Assembly (NCBI GenBank): GCA_011317545.1 | Contig: WUJK01000006.1 | Location: forward strand, 2,790,001 to 2,854,000 | DNA: 64,000 bases | Direction of reading: 5' to 3' | DNA from: Coniella vitis | Lineage: Eukaryota > Ascomycota > Sordariomycetes > Diaporthales > Schizoparmaceae | Shown: positions 1 to 11,087 of the stretch, piece after piece | How the letters are laid out: every line of letters begins with the position of its first letter | How positions within the stretch are numbered: position 1 is the first letter of the stretch | Translations under genes and position numbers: made by a program | The notes under the pieces: generated by a model | Told to the model about the DNA's origin: nothing | The model's database searches: none | What the model saw: only the letters and a program-made list of their open reading frames with translations

Positions 1-9
1 GGAAACGCT

Positions 10-2901
10 ATGATCTCGACCTGGAATCGCGAGGGCGAGGGCGAAGGGGGGCCTGATGCAGACGAGAACCACTTGTCCCTCTCGGAGGCAGACGACGGCG
101 GTGCGTCTGTCCCTCCGAGAAAGAGACGGCGTCAGAGCAAGCAGCCGACACAGGACGAAGATCGCCCGGCCTGCCAGTACTGTCGCAAGAAAAAGTCCGC
201 CTGCTCCAGGACCCAGCCATGCTCTACATGTGTGCGGTACAGTACGACCCCTTGATCGAGCACGCGATGAATGTAATTCTGCAAGGCTGACTCCACGATA
301 GATGTGGATTGTGTCTACTATGGCCGAAAGGCAAAGCCCGGGGTTCGTCCTGGCGCGATGGAGAGCCTCAACCAGAGAGTCGGTAAGTCCAGGTCCAAGT
401 CGGAGCCCAATTACTCCCACCCATACGATTGTGACGTAGACTGAAAGGCACTCAAGATGCCCTCGAGAAGATGTTCATTGGACAGGGGCTTCTATTCCAG
501 CAGGTATTGGGGGCGTTGAATGGGGGTGCAGCTCACAACGGCTTCGCATCGGCTGCTTCTTTCGAAGAGTCCATCGCGCAGTTACGCACGACCATCTCGG
601 GTATCGCAGCAGATCATATATCGACAAGCAGCAGCGCCGGTCCCAGAGAGCACAGCACACACAAGGAAGCCAGCCAGGTCGATGAGGCTCTCCCTCTGGC
701 CAACGGAGAGGCTGCTCTACCGGCGAGCGACCTGATGGATGCCCTGATCGATATTTACTTCGATACGGTGCACCCTTGGATTCCCATGCTGCATGTCCAT
801 CACTTTCGACTGCGCGCATCATCCCCATCAGAGCGGCCTTCTCTCTCCTCCATATTCTACGCCATCACGTCGCTATGCGCGCGTTTCTCAAGTGACCCAA
901 GACTGGGCAGCGCCTCCGAAAAGGCTGCGTACACTCGAAGCTGTCGACAGATCGTCATCCTCCGCAGTATGGAGTCCTTCTCAGTAGAGAACCTACAAGC
1001 GCTGACCATTTGCGCTTTTGACTTGGTACTAGTGCATCCAAATTGCGATGTTGGGAAGACTCACCTGCTGAAGCGTTTAACAGATTGGGGGCGGACGCGG
1101 TCCTTCTGCTTGGGTAAGAACTGCCGCAATACCATTTGAATCCTGCTTCTCGAGTGACAGCGCCCAGCGCTTCAACCACGACAGGAAAGTGAGATGAATG
1201 TGCTTTTTATCGCTGACAAAGCTATCTACTCACCTGGCAGTCGATCGTCGGGAGTATGACCAGAACTGTCGAGCACCTGCGGCTCAGCGTCGAAGATGAA
1301 GCCCAGCCCATGCCATCTGACTTTTCCCCTTCCTCCAGCAGCTCCTCTCATACCCACGCCGTCGAACCGTTGATCAAGCGCATGACGTTTCTTCCGCGGT
1401 GCACAACGTGGAGCGGCAACGAGGAGCGAAGGCGTGTTTTCTGGAACATATTCACCATGGACCGGTTCTGTAGCATCGCCACAGGGTGGAACTTCTCTTT
1501 GACCAGCGCAGACGTGAAGCGCCGGCTGCCCTGCGAAGGAGCTCTATGGGAGCGTGGCCAACCACCGTCCGTGGCAGCTCCTTACTTTGGGGTGGTCGAC
1601 CAAGCTTCGCGTCTGAATCCTCCTGTGCCCGCCGCACGACCTGATGGCGAGGATCAGGCACTCTTGGGCGGCTTTGCCTTTTGCATTGAGGCCACGGAAA
1701 GTTTGAGCCTCGTGACCTCGTTCTTCCTGCAATACGAGTTGGACCTCTTCGACTCCCGCCAGGTCCAAATATGGCTGATGCGTTTCAAGCAGTTAGATTT
1801 ACGCTTGGTACAGTACGTAAACGCGTCGAATGTGTTGCCATGCCATCTGATCCAAGATCCGAAAGCAGGATGACTGTTACTAACCATGTTTGTTTCCTCT
1901 CCAGGTGGAAGGTCTGTCTTCCTGAGCGATGGCGTGAAGCCTGTGTCCTCAATGCAGACGGCAACATGGATCCCAACCTCACATTGGCACACATGACGCA
2001 CAACACAGCCGTGATCCTGCTCCATCAAGTCATTGCCTTCCCGCCGCCAGCCTCGCCTCTATGCAGACAGCTCGCCACCACCTCGTCGTCGCCGTGGAGC
2101 GCTGAAACGTGCTTGGCCGCAGCAACCGAGGTGGCCACCATCGCACACGAGTTTCTCCAGCGCTCCCCGCGTGCGCTGACCAGTCCACAGTTCGCCTTCT
2201 GTTTGTTCATCTGCGGGAGGCTCCTACTCGCTCACACGGCTCACCAGCAGGAATCGGCCCCCCCACCGCGTGCCTTTGATTCGTTAGTCGCCAGTCTACT
2301 CGACATCTCGCAGCGCTGGAACGGTCCCAGCCCAGTGCCGTCGACGCGCGCTGCGGTCGCGGTCGGCGAGAGAACGGAAACGCAGAACTTGGCGTCGAAA
2401 TTCGCTGTCAGGCTTGTGGACGCGCGCTGCGGGGGTGCGCGCAACATGCTGGATATCCGCGACTCGGTGTTCTCTGAAGAATGTTATCTTGGGACGGACA
2501 CCAGTCAGGCCGTGCCAGAGCACACAGCTCCTACCGCTTCCTATGCAGAAGCAATGTCTCGTGCCAATCTCCCTGGCCACCACACTTCCCACGATGTGAA
2601 CCATGAGTCGCCATCACGGATGGCAGGCCCACAAGAAACCTCTCCGGACAGCATCTCGATGGCCTTCCCACCACTGCCACTCGCTTTCCAGGATCCAAAA
2701 TCCACCGTTCACTCGGCGCACCCCAATGCCCCTCAAACCATGCTTTCCTCCGCACATAGCGTGGTGGGCGCAAGTTTGTACGCGCCAATTCCTGAAGACG
2801 GGGGCGTCGACAGCTTCGCTGACTTTGAGGCGCTGTTGGATCCGCAATTCGCAACGGACCAGCGCATCAGTGTATTCTCTCACGCGACTAATGCTGGTTG
2901 A
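10..2901 (+). CDS. Zn(II)2Cys6 fungal transcription factor, six exons
   Basis: A nuclear sequence-specific regulator by family. The proposed exons are 10-241, 302-382, 448-1025, 1084-1113, 1241-1812 and 1905-2901, which sum to 2490 nt (829 aa). The first junction completes a binuclear zinc cluster with cysteines at residues 55, 58, 65, 71, 74 and 81 (C-x2-C-x6-C-x5-C-x2-C-x6-C), preceded by a basic PRKRRRQSK stretch. The 30-nt fourth exon restores IGGGRGPSAW, a normal part of the fungal-specific transcription factor domain, which then continues through EEVRRVFW-like and LPERWREAC segments. The acidic, Ser/Pro-rich tail could be an activation region. The 383-447 intron is the least certain junction. 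The ATG is only 10 nt from the window edge, so an upstream start is possible. The GH88 and permease genes next door make them plausible targets. The regulator subgroup is not recognised. Confidence 0.85.
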
Positions 2902-3234
2902 AAAGCCGGGGTTTTATTATGCTCGGGTGCTGAATTCTGTCTTGGAGAGTTCTGGAGCTGATTCAGGCATTACCACCGTTCCTCAAGGCCCCGGGTGCCA
3001 ATCAGCTGTACATAACGGCCTATACTTGTGCCATAACACTCAAAACTTGGTGTATTCATTCATAAAGATATAGTATAACTTTGCAACTACTCGTCTAACA
3101 TCAACTGATATGACCATAGAGAATCAAGTCAAAACCATTGAGCCAAAACCTGATGCAGTTGCGATCTCTGGCTCTTCTCTACCACCATGCGCCTACCACA
3201 AGAGAGGAAAGGAATACAAATGGTGCGCTCTAGA
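2902..3234. other. convergent 3' intergenic gap
   Basis: This is the spacer between the converging ends of the zinc-cluster regulator and the GH88 gene. It must hold both 3' UTRs. No conserved ORF or RNA gene is visible. Confidence 0.5.
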
Positions 3235-5198
3235 TTACTCGGATTTCTGAGTGACCTTGATATCCATCAAAGAGCTGACGACGTCCAGTTCCAGCAACTT
3301 ATTCCCTACCAACAAGAAGTAATAGTCGGCGTAGACAAGCCCATGGTTGGCCCAGCGACGGGGGGCAAACTCGTAGTTGTTGATAGTCGCGCCGCCAACA
3401 ATAGTTTCTGCCACACTTTGACCCTGTCGCACTTCTGTAATGACTTGAACGAGGTCCATGACACGGTCGCTTGTGGCTCCTAGAGATGCGTCCCCTTCTA
3501 CGATAGTGGCTACCTCGGTTGTTTGCGTGGTGAAGCGTGTGGCCGGGCTCATGTGTAGGGAACATACAGCGCTAAGTATATCAAGTGCAGCGGCAAAGTA
3601 TTTTGAATCTTCCGTTCCATTCTGCATATGCGCCTCGTGGATCAGCAGCATTCCGTAGACCGCAATGAGTGCTGCGCTGGTGTCTGGGGGTTGTTCTGGC
3701 GACGAGGCGTCATTGGGCGCAAGAAAGTCCCAAGGCGGAATGCGGTTGGCCGGCAGATGGTTTAGAAAGTAGTCGGCACATTGTTGAGCTGTTTCCAGGA
3801 ATGAATCATCACGGGTCCAGTGGTATGTCTGGGCAAATCCTGCGATAGCCCACGCCTGGCCTCGCGCCCAAGTTGAGTTGTCCGCATAACCCTGGTTGGT
3901 GAGCCGCGATTTGACCGAGGGGCTTGCTGTCTTGGGATCAAAGACGACCAAGTGTGTTGTAGAATAGTCTTTACGAATGTGAGAAGCCTGTGTAGTGCGT
4001 GCGTGGGTCGCGGCAATCTGATACAGTTCGTCGCTCTTTAGTTCGGCCGCGGCCCAAAATATCATGTCGAGATTCATCATATTGTCCTGCTCGGTTGGAG
4101 ATGAGCACCAAGTCCCGCAGAGCAGAAGAAAGACAGAAGACAAGATCAAAGAAGAGTGAAAGACAAGGGAAAGTCGAGAGGGGCGCAGAGTGAACGAACT
4201 CTCACTGACAATGATCACTAAAAAGTCCTCCGAGGGGTCTTGAAACGAGTATCGCTTGGTCACGCAGGTATCCCAAGATCGAATGGCCCCAACTGCGCGC
4301 GAATACCGTGAGGCTAGAGATTTTGCAGCCCTTATAATGGTATCGTAGGCGCGAGTGTCTCGTTCAAGCTCCCAGGCAAGCTTTGCCCATGAATGGATCA
4401 TGAAACCGAGGTCGTGGGTCGAGTTGAGGTGTGCGTTTTGATGCAGGTTGATAGTCCACAGTTGACATACGAATCTGAAAAAGCAAATACACATCATGAT
4501 CAGCTGTGGTCACAATGTCATCGGACGACAGTTGGCTTTGAGGTGGGATATATTCCATACGCTAATTGTAGGGTGTTTGGTGTAGCCTCCGGCTCGATAA
4601 CATGGCGGAAAGAGCCAAGACGGCCTGAAAATCTGCGTTCTCTCTCCAGCAACAGATACAGAGAGCCGGGGAAGAAGCCAGAAGTCCAGAAACTCAGTTC
4701 TCTGTACACATATTTTGTGCCGCCTGGCTTCGTATATTCTGGGTACAATGTGGGGGGATGAGCCTAGCAAAGAGTCAGTCAACGTCACCACGGTGATATT
4801 ATAGATATATATATATATATATAATGTGCACTAAGAAAATCCTCCATCACATACGGTTGACAAGAGGGGATCCCAAGGCCATTTCAATAAACAAGCAACT
4901 CACCATGGTTAAAGCTGGGGCTGCCACCGCCCATATTTTCGCGAAGACATTGCTTGAGTAGAGTGGTATAATCAGAGGACAGGTCCTAGTATCTTCGTCC
5001 TTGACTACATGTGGCTTCGTGTTCTCCTCGATGAGGCTTGCAACTGGGACATAGGATGCCTGATAAGATGTCAATGAGTTGGTTCGCCGCAATTTCGATC
5101 AAGACGTTGCGGGGCAGAAATCTGACATCAAAGGTCTCTGTCCTCATGACACTGGATCGACTACTGGCAATCGAAGGGGTGTGTAGAATAGAAGCCAT
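3235..5198 (-). CDS. GH88 unsaturated glucuronyl/rhamnogalacturonyl hydrolase
   Basis: The GH88 family hydrolyses unsaturated uronic acid residues from lyase-generated oligosaccharides. Exons in transcript order are about 5106-5198, 4904-5059, 4561-4763, 4210-4474 and 3235-4086, and all keep frame. Family landmarks are SFWTSGFFPGSLYLLLER, NAHLNSTHDLGF, NMMNLDMIFWAA (with a catalytic-type Asp), ADNSTWARGQAW and PPWDF, in the right order and spacing. No clear signal peptide is seen, consistent with the intracellular fungal members. The donors gtgagt (4903), gtatgg (4560) and gtcagt (4209) are good. The 5' end is weak: there is no in-frame ATG in the second exon, and joining to the ATG at 5198 or 5147 needs a 46-nt intron with a poor gtcttg donor. 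The gene is divergent from the MFS permease and probably co-regulated with it. Confidence 0.85.
4805..4823. repeat. (TA)n microsatellite
   Basis: A perfect TA dinucleotide tract lies inside the 140-nt second-last upstream intron (4764-4903) of the GH88 gene. It is probably length-polymorphic between strains. Confidence 0.9.
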
Positions 5199-5724
5199 AA
5201 TGATCACCCCTGGCCGGCGAATCTTTGGAGTACAAAAAAAATGTAACAAGCCTAAGGCACAGAGAGATTGCAGGGAACAGCAAAAAAATGAAAATGAACA
5301 GCAGGAGGCCTTGGAATTCCAGCAATAACCTCATAGTAGAGAAATTTGAGGACCATTTGGATTCTACTTGAATTATCAATTCTAGTTATTTGCTGTGTAC
5401 CATGTCTCTTGCGACATGTACCTCTCCGACCCTGGTTCTGCATGAAAATTGAAGTCGGAGCTCGGGGGAAGTGGCGGAAGACGCTCCGCTGATGCTTGAA
5501 CATGGTGGCTTGGATTGCAGACGAGGGTGGGAGGTTGCAGCCCGGAGCGGAACAGACCAGAGGTCGAATACAAGAAGCATGATTGAACCGAAGAAACCAT
5601 TCACTCGAGCTTTCTGCAACACATCCTGCAGTCTTGTTACTTGTTCATCAAAGCACTGCGGCAGAATCCATTATTATCAGCTGATAGTCATTACGACTCT
5701 GTATCAACTCAAACACCTTCCAAG
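5199..5724. promoter_or_regulatory. shared divergent promoter of GH88 and MFS genes
   Basis: The GH88 gene is read leftwards and the permease rightwards from this roughly 0.5-kb gap. It holds two inverted repeats of the kind bound by zinc-cluster dimers: CTCCGAC at 5424-5430 facing GTCGGAG at 5454-5460, and GCGGA at 5474-5478 facing TCCGC at 5485-5489 (CGG-N8-CCG). The repeats are seen; binding by the regulator at 10-2901 is inferred. Confidence 0.5.
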
Positions 5725-7514
5725 ATGTCTACGCTCAAGGAGGTCGAGAGCTCTACCCGGGCTGAGCATCAGGAAGTTGTTGATCTTACAGATGCGGCCA
5801 AGTCACACTTGGGGATGGCCGACAAAGAGACGAGTGCCTACGCGTCGGGCCCAGCGGTTGAGATCAGTGAGGAAACGAACAAACGACTGTTTTGGAGCGT
5901 CAACCGTCGCATCCTCGTTATAATGCTCGGCACCTATTTTTGTCAGACGCTTGACAAGGGGACTCTGAACTTTGCTTCGATCATGGGCATCCAGGCTGAT
6001 GCGCACCTCGTTGGCCAGGAGGTAAGAATGTTTACTCGCGGAACAGGACACGATGTAAATCGTATCAATGCCTGTATTTCTCATGCTAACTCGTCCGTAT
6101 TTCTAGTACTCATGGCTAGGTACCATTCTCTATCTGGGTATCCTCGTGGGTGAATACCCTCAGAACTATCTGCTCCAACGACTACCGGTAGCCAAAGTAT
6201 TGGCGTGCAACGTATTTTGCTGGGGCGCTGTGGTGACTTGCACGGCGGTTTCGAAGACTTTCGGTTCCCTCATGACTGTGAGATTCCTTTTGGGACTCTT
6301 TGAGTCATGCATTCAACCCGCCATGATGTTACTGTACGTTGCTTATTCTCGACTTGTTTGTTGTTGCCATCTGGAACAAAGCGAATTTGTTCAAGGTGCT
6401 GCCGGGACGACAGTGACAACTCACTGACTGAACACTTCCCTCGCAGCACGACTATGTGGTACACCAGAGAAGAGCAATCGGTGCTAAACTCGCTTTGGTA
6501 CTGTATGACTGGCGTACAGCTGATGGTACGTCAAACTGCGCTTTCGCTATGTTTCCCTTGAACGGCTTCATTGACTCGTTTCCGCGGCCGTGACAGGTAG
6601 GGGGCATGCTTGCATTTGGTGTCTCTCACTACACGAATGGTGTCATCAAGAACTGGCAACTATTGTTCCTCGTCCTAGGCTTGGCTACAGTTGTCTGGTC
6701 TGTCGTCATTGGACTCTTCCTACCTGACAGTCCTATGAAAGCGAAGTGTTTCAGCGAAGAAGATAAGAAGCTGTTAATCGAACGGGTGCGTCACAATGAG
6801 ACTGGGATTCAGAACCGGCACTACAAAAAGTACCAGGTCAAGGAGGCTCTCACTGACCCCTTGGTATGGTGCTGCGTGGCGTTGATACTCGTGGCCAATC
6901 TCATCATCGGCGGTCTTGGGGTCTTTTCCAATCTCATCATTAGTCAATTCGGCTTCAGCCTCTTGCAAACACAACTACTCAATATTGCCCAGGGCGCCAT
7001 CACTATCATGGTCATGACCGGATCCGCCTGGCTGTCGCAACGATGGGGCCAAACCTGCTTGACTATGCTGCTGTGGACATTGCCGGCATTAACTGGCACC
7101 ATTGTTATCCTCGTGGTAGTCCCCAACTCCAGCAATGCGGGTGGTATGCTCATAGCCTTTTATTGCACCCAGTTCTTCCTGGGCCAAGGAAACATGATCA
7201 TCTCACTCGTTACGCGTAACGTCGCCGGGCAGACAAAGAAGAGCACTACCATGACAATGCTCTTCATTGGATGGGCGATTGGCAACCTGATTGCGCCTCA
7301 GATCTTCCAAAGCTCGGATGCCCCGCGGTACCTCCATGGATTCATCGTACACATTGTCGTCTATTGCGTCTATGTTGGGCTGGTTATCCTCACTCGTATC
7401 GTTCTTACAACGAGAAACCGTCAAAAGCAAAGAGAAGTTGATGAGATCACTCACGATCTCGCTTTTCAGGACTTGACAGATACGGAGAACCCGAGCTTCA
7501 GATATGTATACTAG
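5725..7514 (+). CDS. MFS transporter, allantoate permease (Dal5/FEN2) family
   Basis: A plasma-membrane proton symporter of the anion:cation symporter type, whose fungal members import organic acids, vitamins or small uronate-like sugars. Exons are 5725-6021, 6107-6333, 6447-6525 and 6597-7514, summing to 1521 nt (506 aa). The splices use GTAAGA and GTACGT donors and rebuild continuous family motifs: YSWLGTILYLGILVGEYPQN, VRFLLGLFES, MWYTREEQSV and a C-terminal DLTDTENPSFRYVY typical of this subfamily. About twelve hydrophobic segments are seen, with the usual central loop (LFLPDSPMKAK, then a charged stretch). The ATG at 5725 is chosen because it opens a normal hydrophilic N-terminus. The substrate cannot be read from sequence; the adjacent GH88 suggests an unsaturated or acidic sugar. 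Confidence 0.92.
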
Positions 7515-8369
7515 GGAACCGTCTTGGAGGTTTCTTCTCATGAGGCTAGTCCTTTTATTAGCATGGGATAGAAATATGTAAGAAGAACAAAAGATATTTG
7601 GTGTGAATCACTACAGTAACTCCTATTTAAAACATATAGTAAACAGGCTAGAATCTGTCTAGCAGCTGTTGCTATAAGAGACTATAATAGATTTATTGTT
7701 GTTTCGACCGTAATTTGAGTTCAAAGATGTAATACTTGACTACATAGGTCAGTCTTATTCTTGACTGCTTTCTTTACCTAACCCTTTTTATCTGTTGAAT
7801 TAATTAGTATTGCATACTGGCAACTAGATTCTTGCACAACTCTCATGCACTGGCGTCCAGGCTTGCACATGTGGAAAATTCCTACTTCATGTCGAATCTG
7901 CTTGACAAGGCTTTCGGAAAATGCGCTCGGCAGTCCGGCACGAAGTCTTGCATCGAACTGTCTGTCTTACAGTGTCGTAGTTATAAGCTGAAGCGCTAGT
8001 AAGCCTGGCTCATCCACCAGTACAGTGCCAGGTGGCGTCTATTCAACGGAAAGGTGCCCTAATTCTGTCCACAGGCGCTGTTGAAGGACCCTATCTTATG
8101 AGATGTGGAGCGTGTAAAGCACTACGGACACCCAAAACCCCTGGCAGCTCCTGGTAACCACCCATCCGCCCATGTCTTGGTGACGGTAGCAGAGCACTTC
8201 AGCGGTGAACGCACAAAGTACAGGGGGCGATGGGTGCCAACAAAACCGTGTCGGGGGATAAATGGGGACGCCACGCCATCAACCAGGAAACTTCGCAACC
8301 GTCGCCCGACTAACAACGACGGACGCGGCCCTACAGGATGAATCAAGAGCCCAACCACAGCAAAGCACA
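7515..8369. other. intergenic region upstream of thioesterase
   Basis: The first part is AT-rich (about 7560-7830) and the rest has normal composition. An in-frame ATG at 8262 could extend the thioesterase by 36 residues. No other gene, tRNA or repeat is recognised. Confidence 0.4.
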
Positions 8370-8942
8370 ATGGACGCCATGAGCAGGCCGTTGACGCCCG
8401 AAGACGAAATCAACCACTTCAAGTCAATTCCCTGGTGCGCTAAGCACCTGGAGGCACCCAATCTTGTCATCACGCCCGGCTTTAGCCGCGATCCCCAATT
8501 CAGAGAACTCCTTTTTTGCGAAACGCTCAAAACCCACAACACCATCGCGGCCTTTGTCTGTGTCTACCCACAGCCTGAGAGCGAGCTCGGCTTTCTCCCT
8601 GAATTGAAGGCTTTGGTGACTCTGGGAGAATTGCTGTGCGGATATCCGGGCGTCTGCCATGGAGGTCTCGTTGCTACGCTTCTCGACGAGACGCTCACTT
8701 TCCTGGGGCCGCGACATCGCTTCGCGCAGCACCGAGCCAAGGTTGCACACGACCTGCTGACAGCCTACCTGCACACCGATTATCTCAGACCCGTCAAAGT
8801 GCCCGGGACCTACCTGATCACGGGCCGGCTCACCAAGAGAGAAGGGAGGAAAGTGTTCATGGAAGGGGCCATAGAGGACGAGAACGGCCAGAAGGTTGCC
8901 AAAGCCGAAGGAATGTTTGTGGAGCTGCGGGAAAAGATATAG
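8370..8942 (+). CDS. hotdog-fold acyl-CoA thioesterase (PaaI/4HBT type)
   Basis: Predicted to hydrolyse acyl-CoA thioesters. The single-exon 190-aa protein has the hotdog signature CHGGLVATLLDETL (HGG plus the helix Asp/Glu), followed by an AYLHTDYLRPVKVPGTYLI strand and GRKVFMEGAIEDENGQKVAKAEG, matching fungal THEM4/PaaI-like proteins. The ATG at 8370 is preferred because the family similarity begins soon after it; the in-frame ATG at 8262 would give 226 aa with a low-complexity N-terminus. No peroxisomal C-terminal tripeptide is present. Acyl-CoA oxidase lies 2 kb away, which fits lipid metabolism but does not prove a joint role. Confidence 0.85.
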   Translation: MDAMSRPLTPEDEINHFKSIPWCAKHLEAPNLVITPGFSRDPQFRELLFCETLKTHNTIAAFVCVYPQPESELGFLPELKALVTLGELLCGYPGVCHGGLVATLLDETLTFLGPRHRFAQHRAKVAHDLLTAYLHTDYLRPVKVPGTYLITGRLTKREGRKVFMEGAIEDENGQKVAKAEGMFVELREKI

Positions 8943-9141
8943 GCATAACACATTGTTTTGCGCCTCAGGATCGATCCCAATCACACAGAGATAGACATAG
9001 AGGTACATCGGTGGCTTTTCTACTTTATCGTATCGATTACATCTCTGCCGGTCTTGGGTCAGAACAATGTCCTTGTGAAAGCACCGCAGCAGCTAATAAC
9101 CTTGCTGGAGTGCGCATATGTGCCCGAACGAACAACTGGCC

Positions 9142-9967
9142 TTAATCGAGCTCAGCAAGCCTTCGGAACCCAGCATTTTCAAGTATCCGAAAGTCTCCCA
9201 GTTTGATGATGCCAGAGCCATCGAAGTTGTTGTTCCACTTGCCCATTGCCATTTCTGTCAGAAACTTGCCCAGCGGCTCTGTTGGACTCCAATATGACTT
9301 GGCCACGTAGCGAATAGGCGGTCCCAGAAGGGGGGTGAGGAATGCCTTGTACGCCTCTTGTTTGGGTATATATGGGTGGATAGCTTTGTGAGACGCATAG
9401 TCGATGAAGCACGGTCGAATGGAAGTCGGATATAACGTCTTGTGCGTCTTCATCATCTCTGCCAGCAGAACCTCCGTTTCCCCTTTGATTCGCCCAAAGT
9501 ACGACGTGGTGCGCCCGGGCGTCACAGTGGTGCCGTGGCCCGACACGTACACAAAGTTGAAGGGCTCTTGCTCTGTGCCCAGTGTTGCGAATGCTTCGGC
9601 TGCGCGAAGTGCAAAGTCCTTGGTTATCGTCACATATTCTCTATTTTGGAGCATGGTCAGCCCGTGGCTACTGTCTGTATTGCGATGGCGTATATGGCTC
9701 CACTTACTCTTTACTGACGAGGTTCTGGGAAATGCCCAACGACCATACACAGCCTTTGGCGCCCTGCAGTTGACTGAGAAGGGCGGCGTCGTACTTTTCA
9801 AAATCTTTGTGGATGATTACGTTGATGCGAGGATCCTTGAGATCTTCGGCCATCTTGACTGGTCGTCTGCTGATGATGGAAATCTTGGTGACATCCTTCA
9901 TCCGGACCATGGCGTCCAACACCGCCCCGCCGCAGAGACCAGTCGCCCCGGTTAGAATGAGATGCAT
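9142..9967 (-). CDS. NmrA-like NAD(P)-binding Rossmann protein
   Basis: Two exons (9708-9967 and 9142-9640, intron 67 nt with a gtaagt donor) total 759 nt, or 252 aa. The N-terminus HLILTGATGLCGGAVL is a TGATGxxG dinucleotide-binding loop, followed by ISRRP (NADP-type Arg pair). The splice reads through as VSKEEYVTITKDFAL, as in fungal NmrA/atypical SDR homologues. FVYVSGHGTT and YFGRIKGETE supply the later strand and the Tyr/Lys helix, although the spacing is Y-x4-K rather than the classical Y-x3-K, so catalysis is uncertain. Length matches the small fungal NAD(P)-binding family. The substrate is unknown. Confidence 0.85.
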
Positions 9968-10394
9968 ATTTGTTGTACGTTGTGAGGTTGTTGAAAGACA
10001 CCCGGCCAATTATTTTTTCAGCAGGTTTTGATAACGAGAATCATCTCAAGGAAACCCAACACAGAATCAAGAACCGCTTATAGCAGCGGCAACTTGTAGA
10101 ATGTAGGCGAGTGATGTAGTTGCGGACTGGGAAAGCTCAATGTTCTGACAGCGAAGAAAATAGAATGAAAATGGAAATCAGTAGGAGCAGTCAGATTTTA
10201 AATGACTGAGAAACTTATGGCCAATTCAGTCAGGCTTGTCTTGCATTACCTTTATATTATTCACCGGGCTTACCGTCGAAAGCACGCCGGCGTTGGGTGC
10301 GTCTCGCGCTGAATTGTGTTTACAGCACCAACGGTGCAATGGTCCATCCGCTTCCTCTGCGGCTAGGTTATCAGTGGGCCAATGCTCACGTTAT

Positions 10395-10422
10395 CATAGT
10401 ACATAGTACATAGTACATTGTA
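10395..10422. repeat. CATAGTA tandem repeat
   Basis: Three perfect heptamer units followed by a variant (CATTGTA), about 430 bp upstream of the NmrA-like start. Confidence 0.85.
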
Positions 10423-11023
10423 CACCATCCGGAGATATGAGTAAGTGCCATGAGGTTGATTGATGGAAGGCCAACCAAAACTGGCAAGCAAATGGATTCC
10501 TCGTCTTTTGAAGGCAATTTTGTATATAGCTTGGAAATGAATCTAGGTAACCCCTAGAATCACACAGATTAGGTCAACCACCGACGATTTTGTCGGCGTT
10601 AAGCCAAATGCTCGCTCTGGGCCGCCGCCAACACGTCCCCCAGAGCTCAAAGTCTGAGAGCAGATTCCGCGGACTTAAGTAGTAGGGCCACAGCACGTGG
10701 CTGATGCAGCTCATGGACCCACGGCGGCAGGATTGACACTGATGCTGGAGCACAGATTGGAAATCATACCTGGGCCAGGGGGCTCCGATATGCTAGAGAT
10801 CGTTGCTGCTGATAATTCAAGACATGCAGAAGCAGACAATACCACTTGAGAGCCGGTTCGGTACTAGAAAGGAAATTGCGGGTGTTATATAACGTGGTTG
10901 CTGGATACTCAAGTTTTGGGATTACCGAGTAAATGCATTAATTTCAGGACGGAACTGCAACGGAGACACGTGCTATCCTGATCGTATATATCGTACACAG
11001 CGCATAGTCTGATAATCTAAAGG

Positions 11024-11048
11024 CTATCTATCTATCTATAGATCTATC
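11024..11048. repeat. CTAT tetranucleotide microsatellite
   Basis: A CTAT repeat of four units with an imperfect continuation, just beyond the stop codon of the acyl-CoA oxidase gene. Confidence 0.8.
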
Positions 11049-11087
11049 AATCAAGAAAATACAAACCAAAGTACTAACCATACTATT

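Larger units (their letters stand above)
9968..11087. other. 1.1-kb intergenic region
   Basis: This lies between the NmrA-like gene start and the acyl-CoA oxidase 3' end. It holds the NmrA-like promoter, a 7-bp tandem repeat (10395-10422) and a TATC-type tract (11024-11048). No coding region is supported. Confidence 0.45.
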
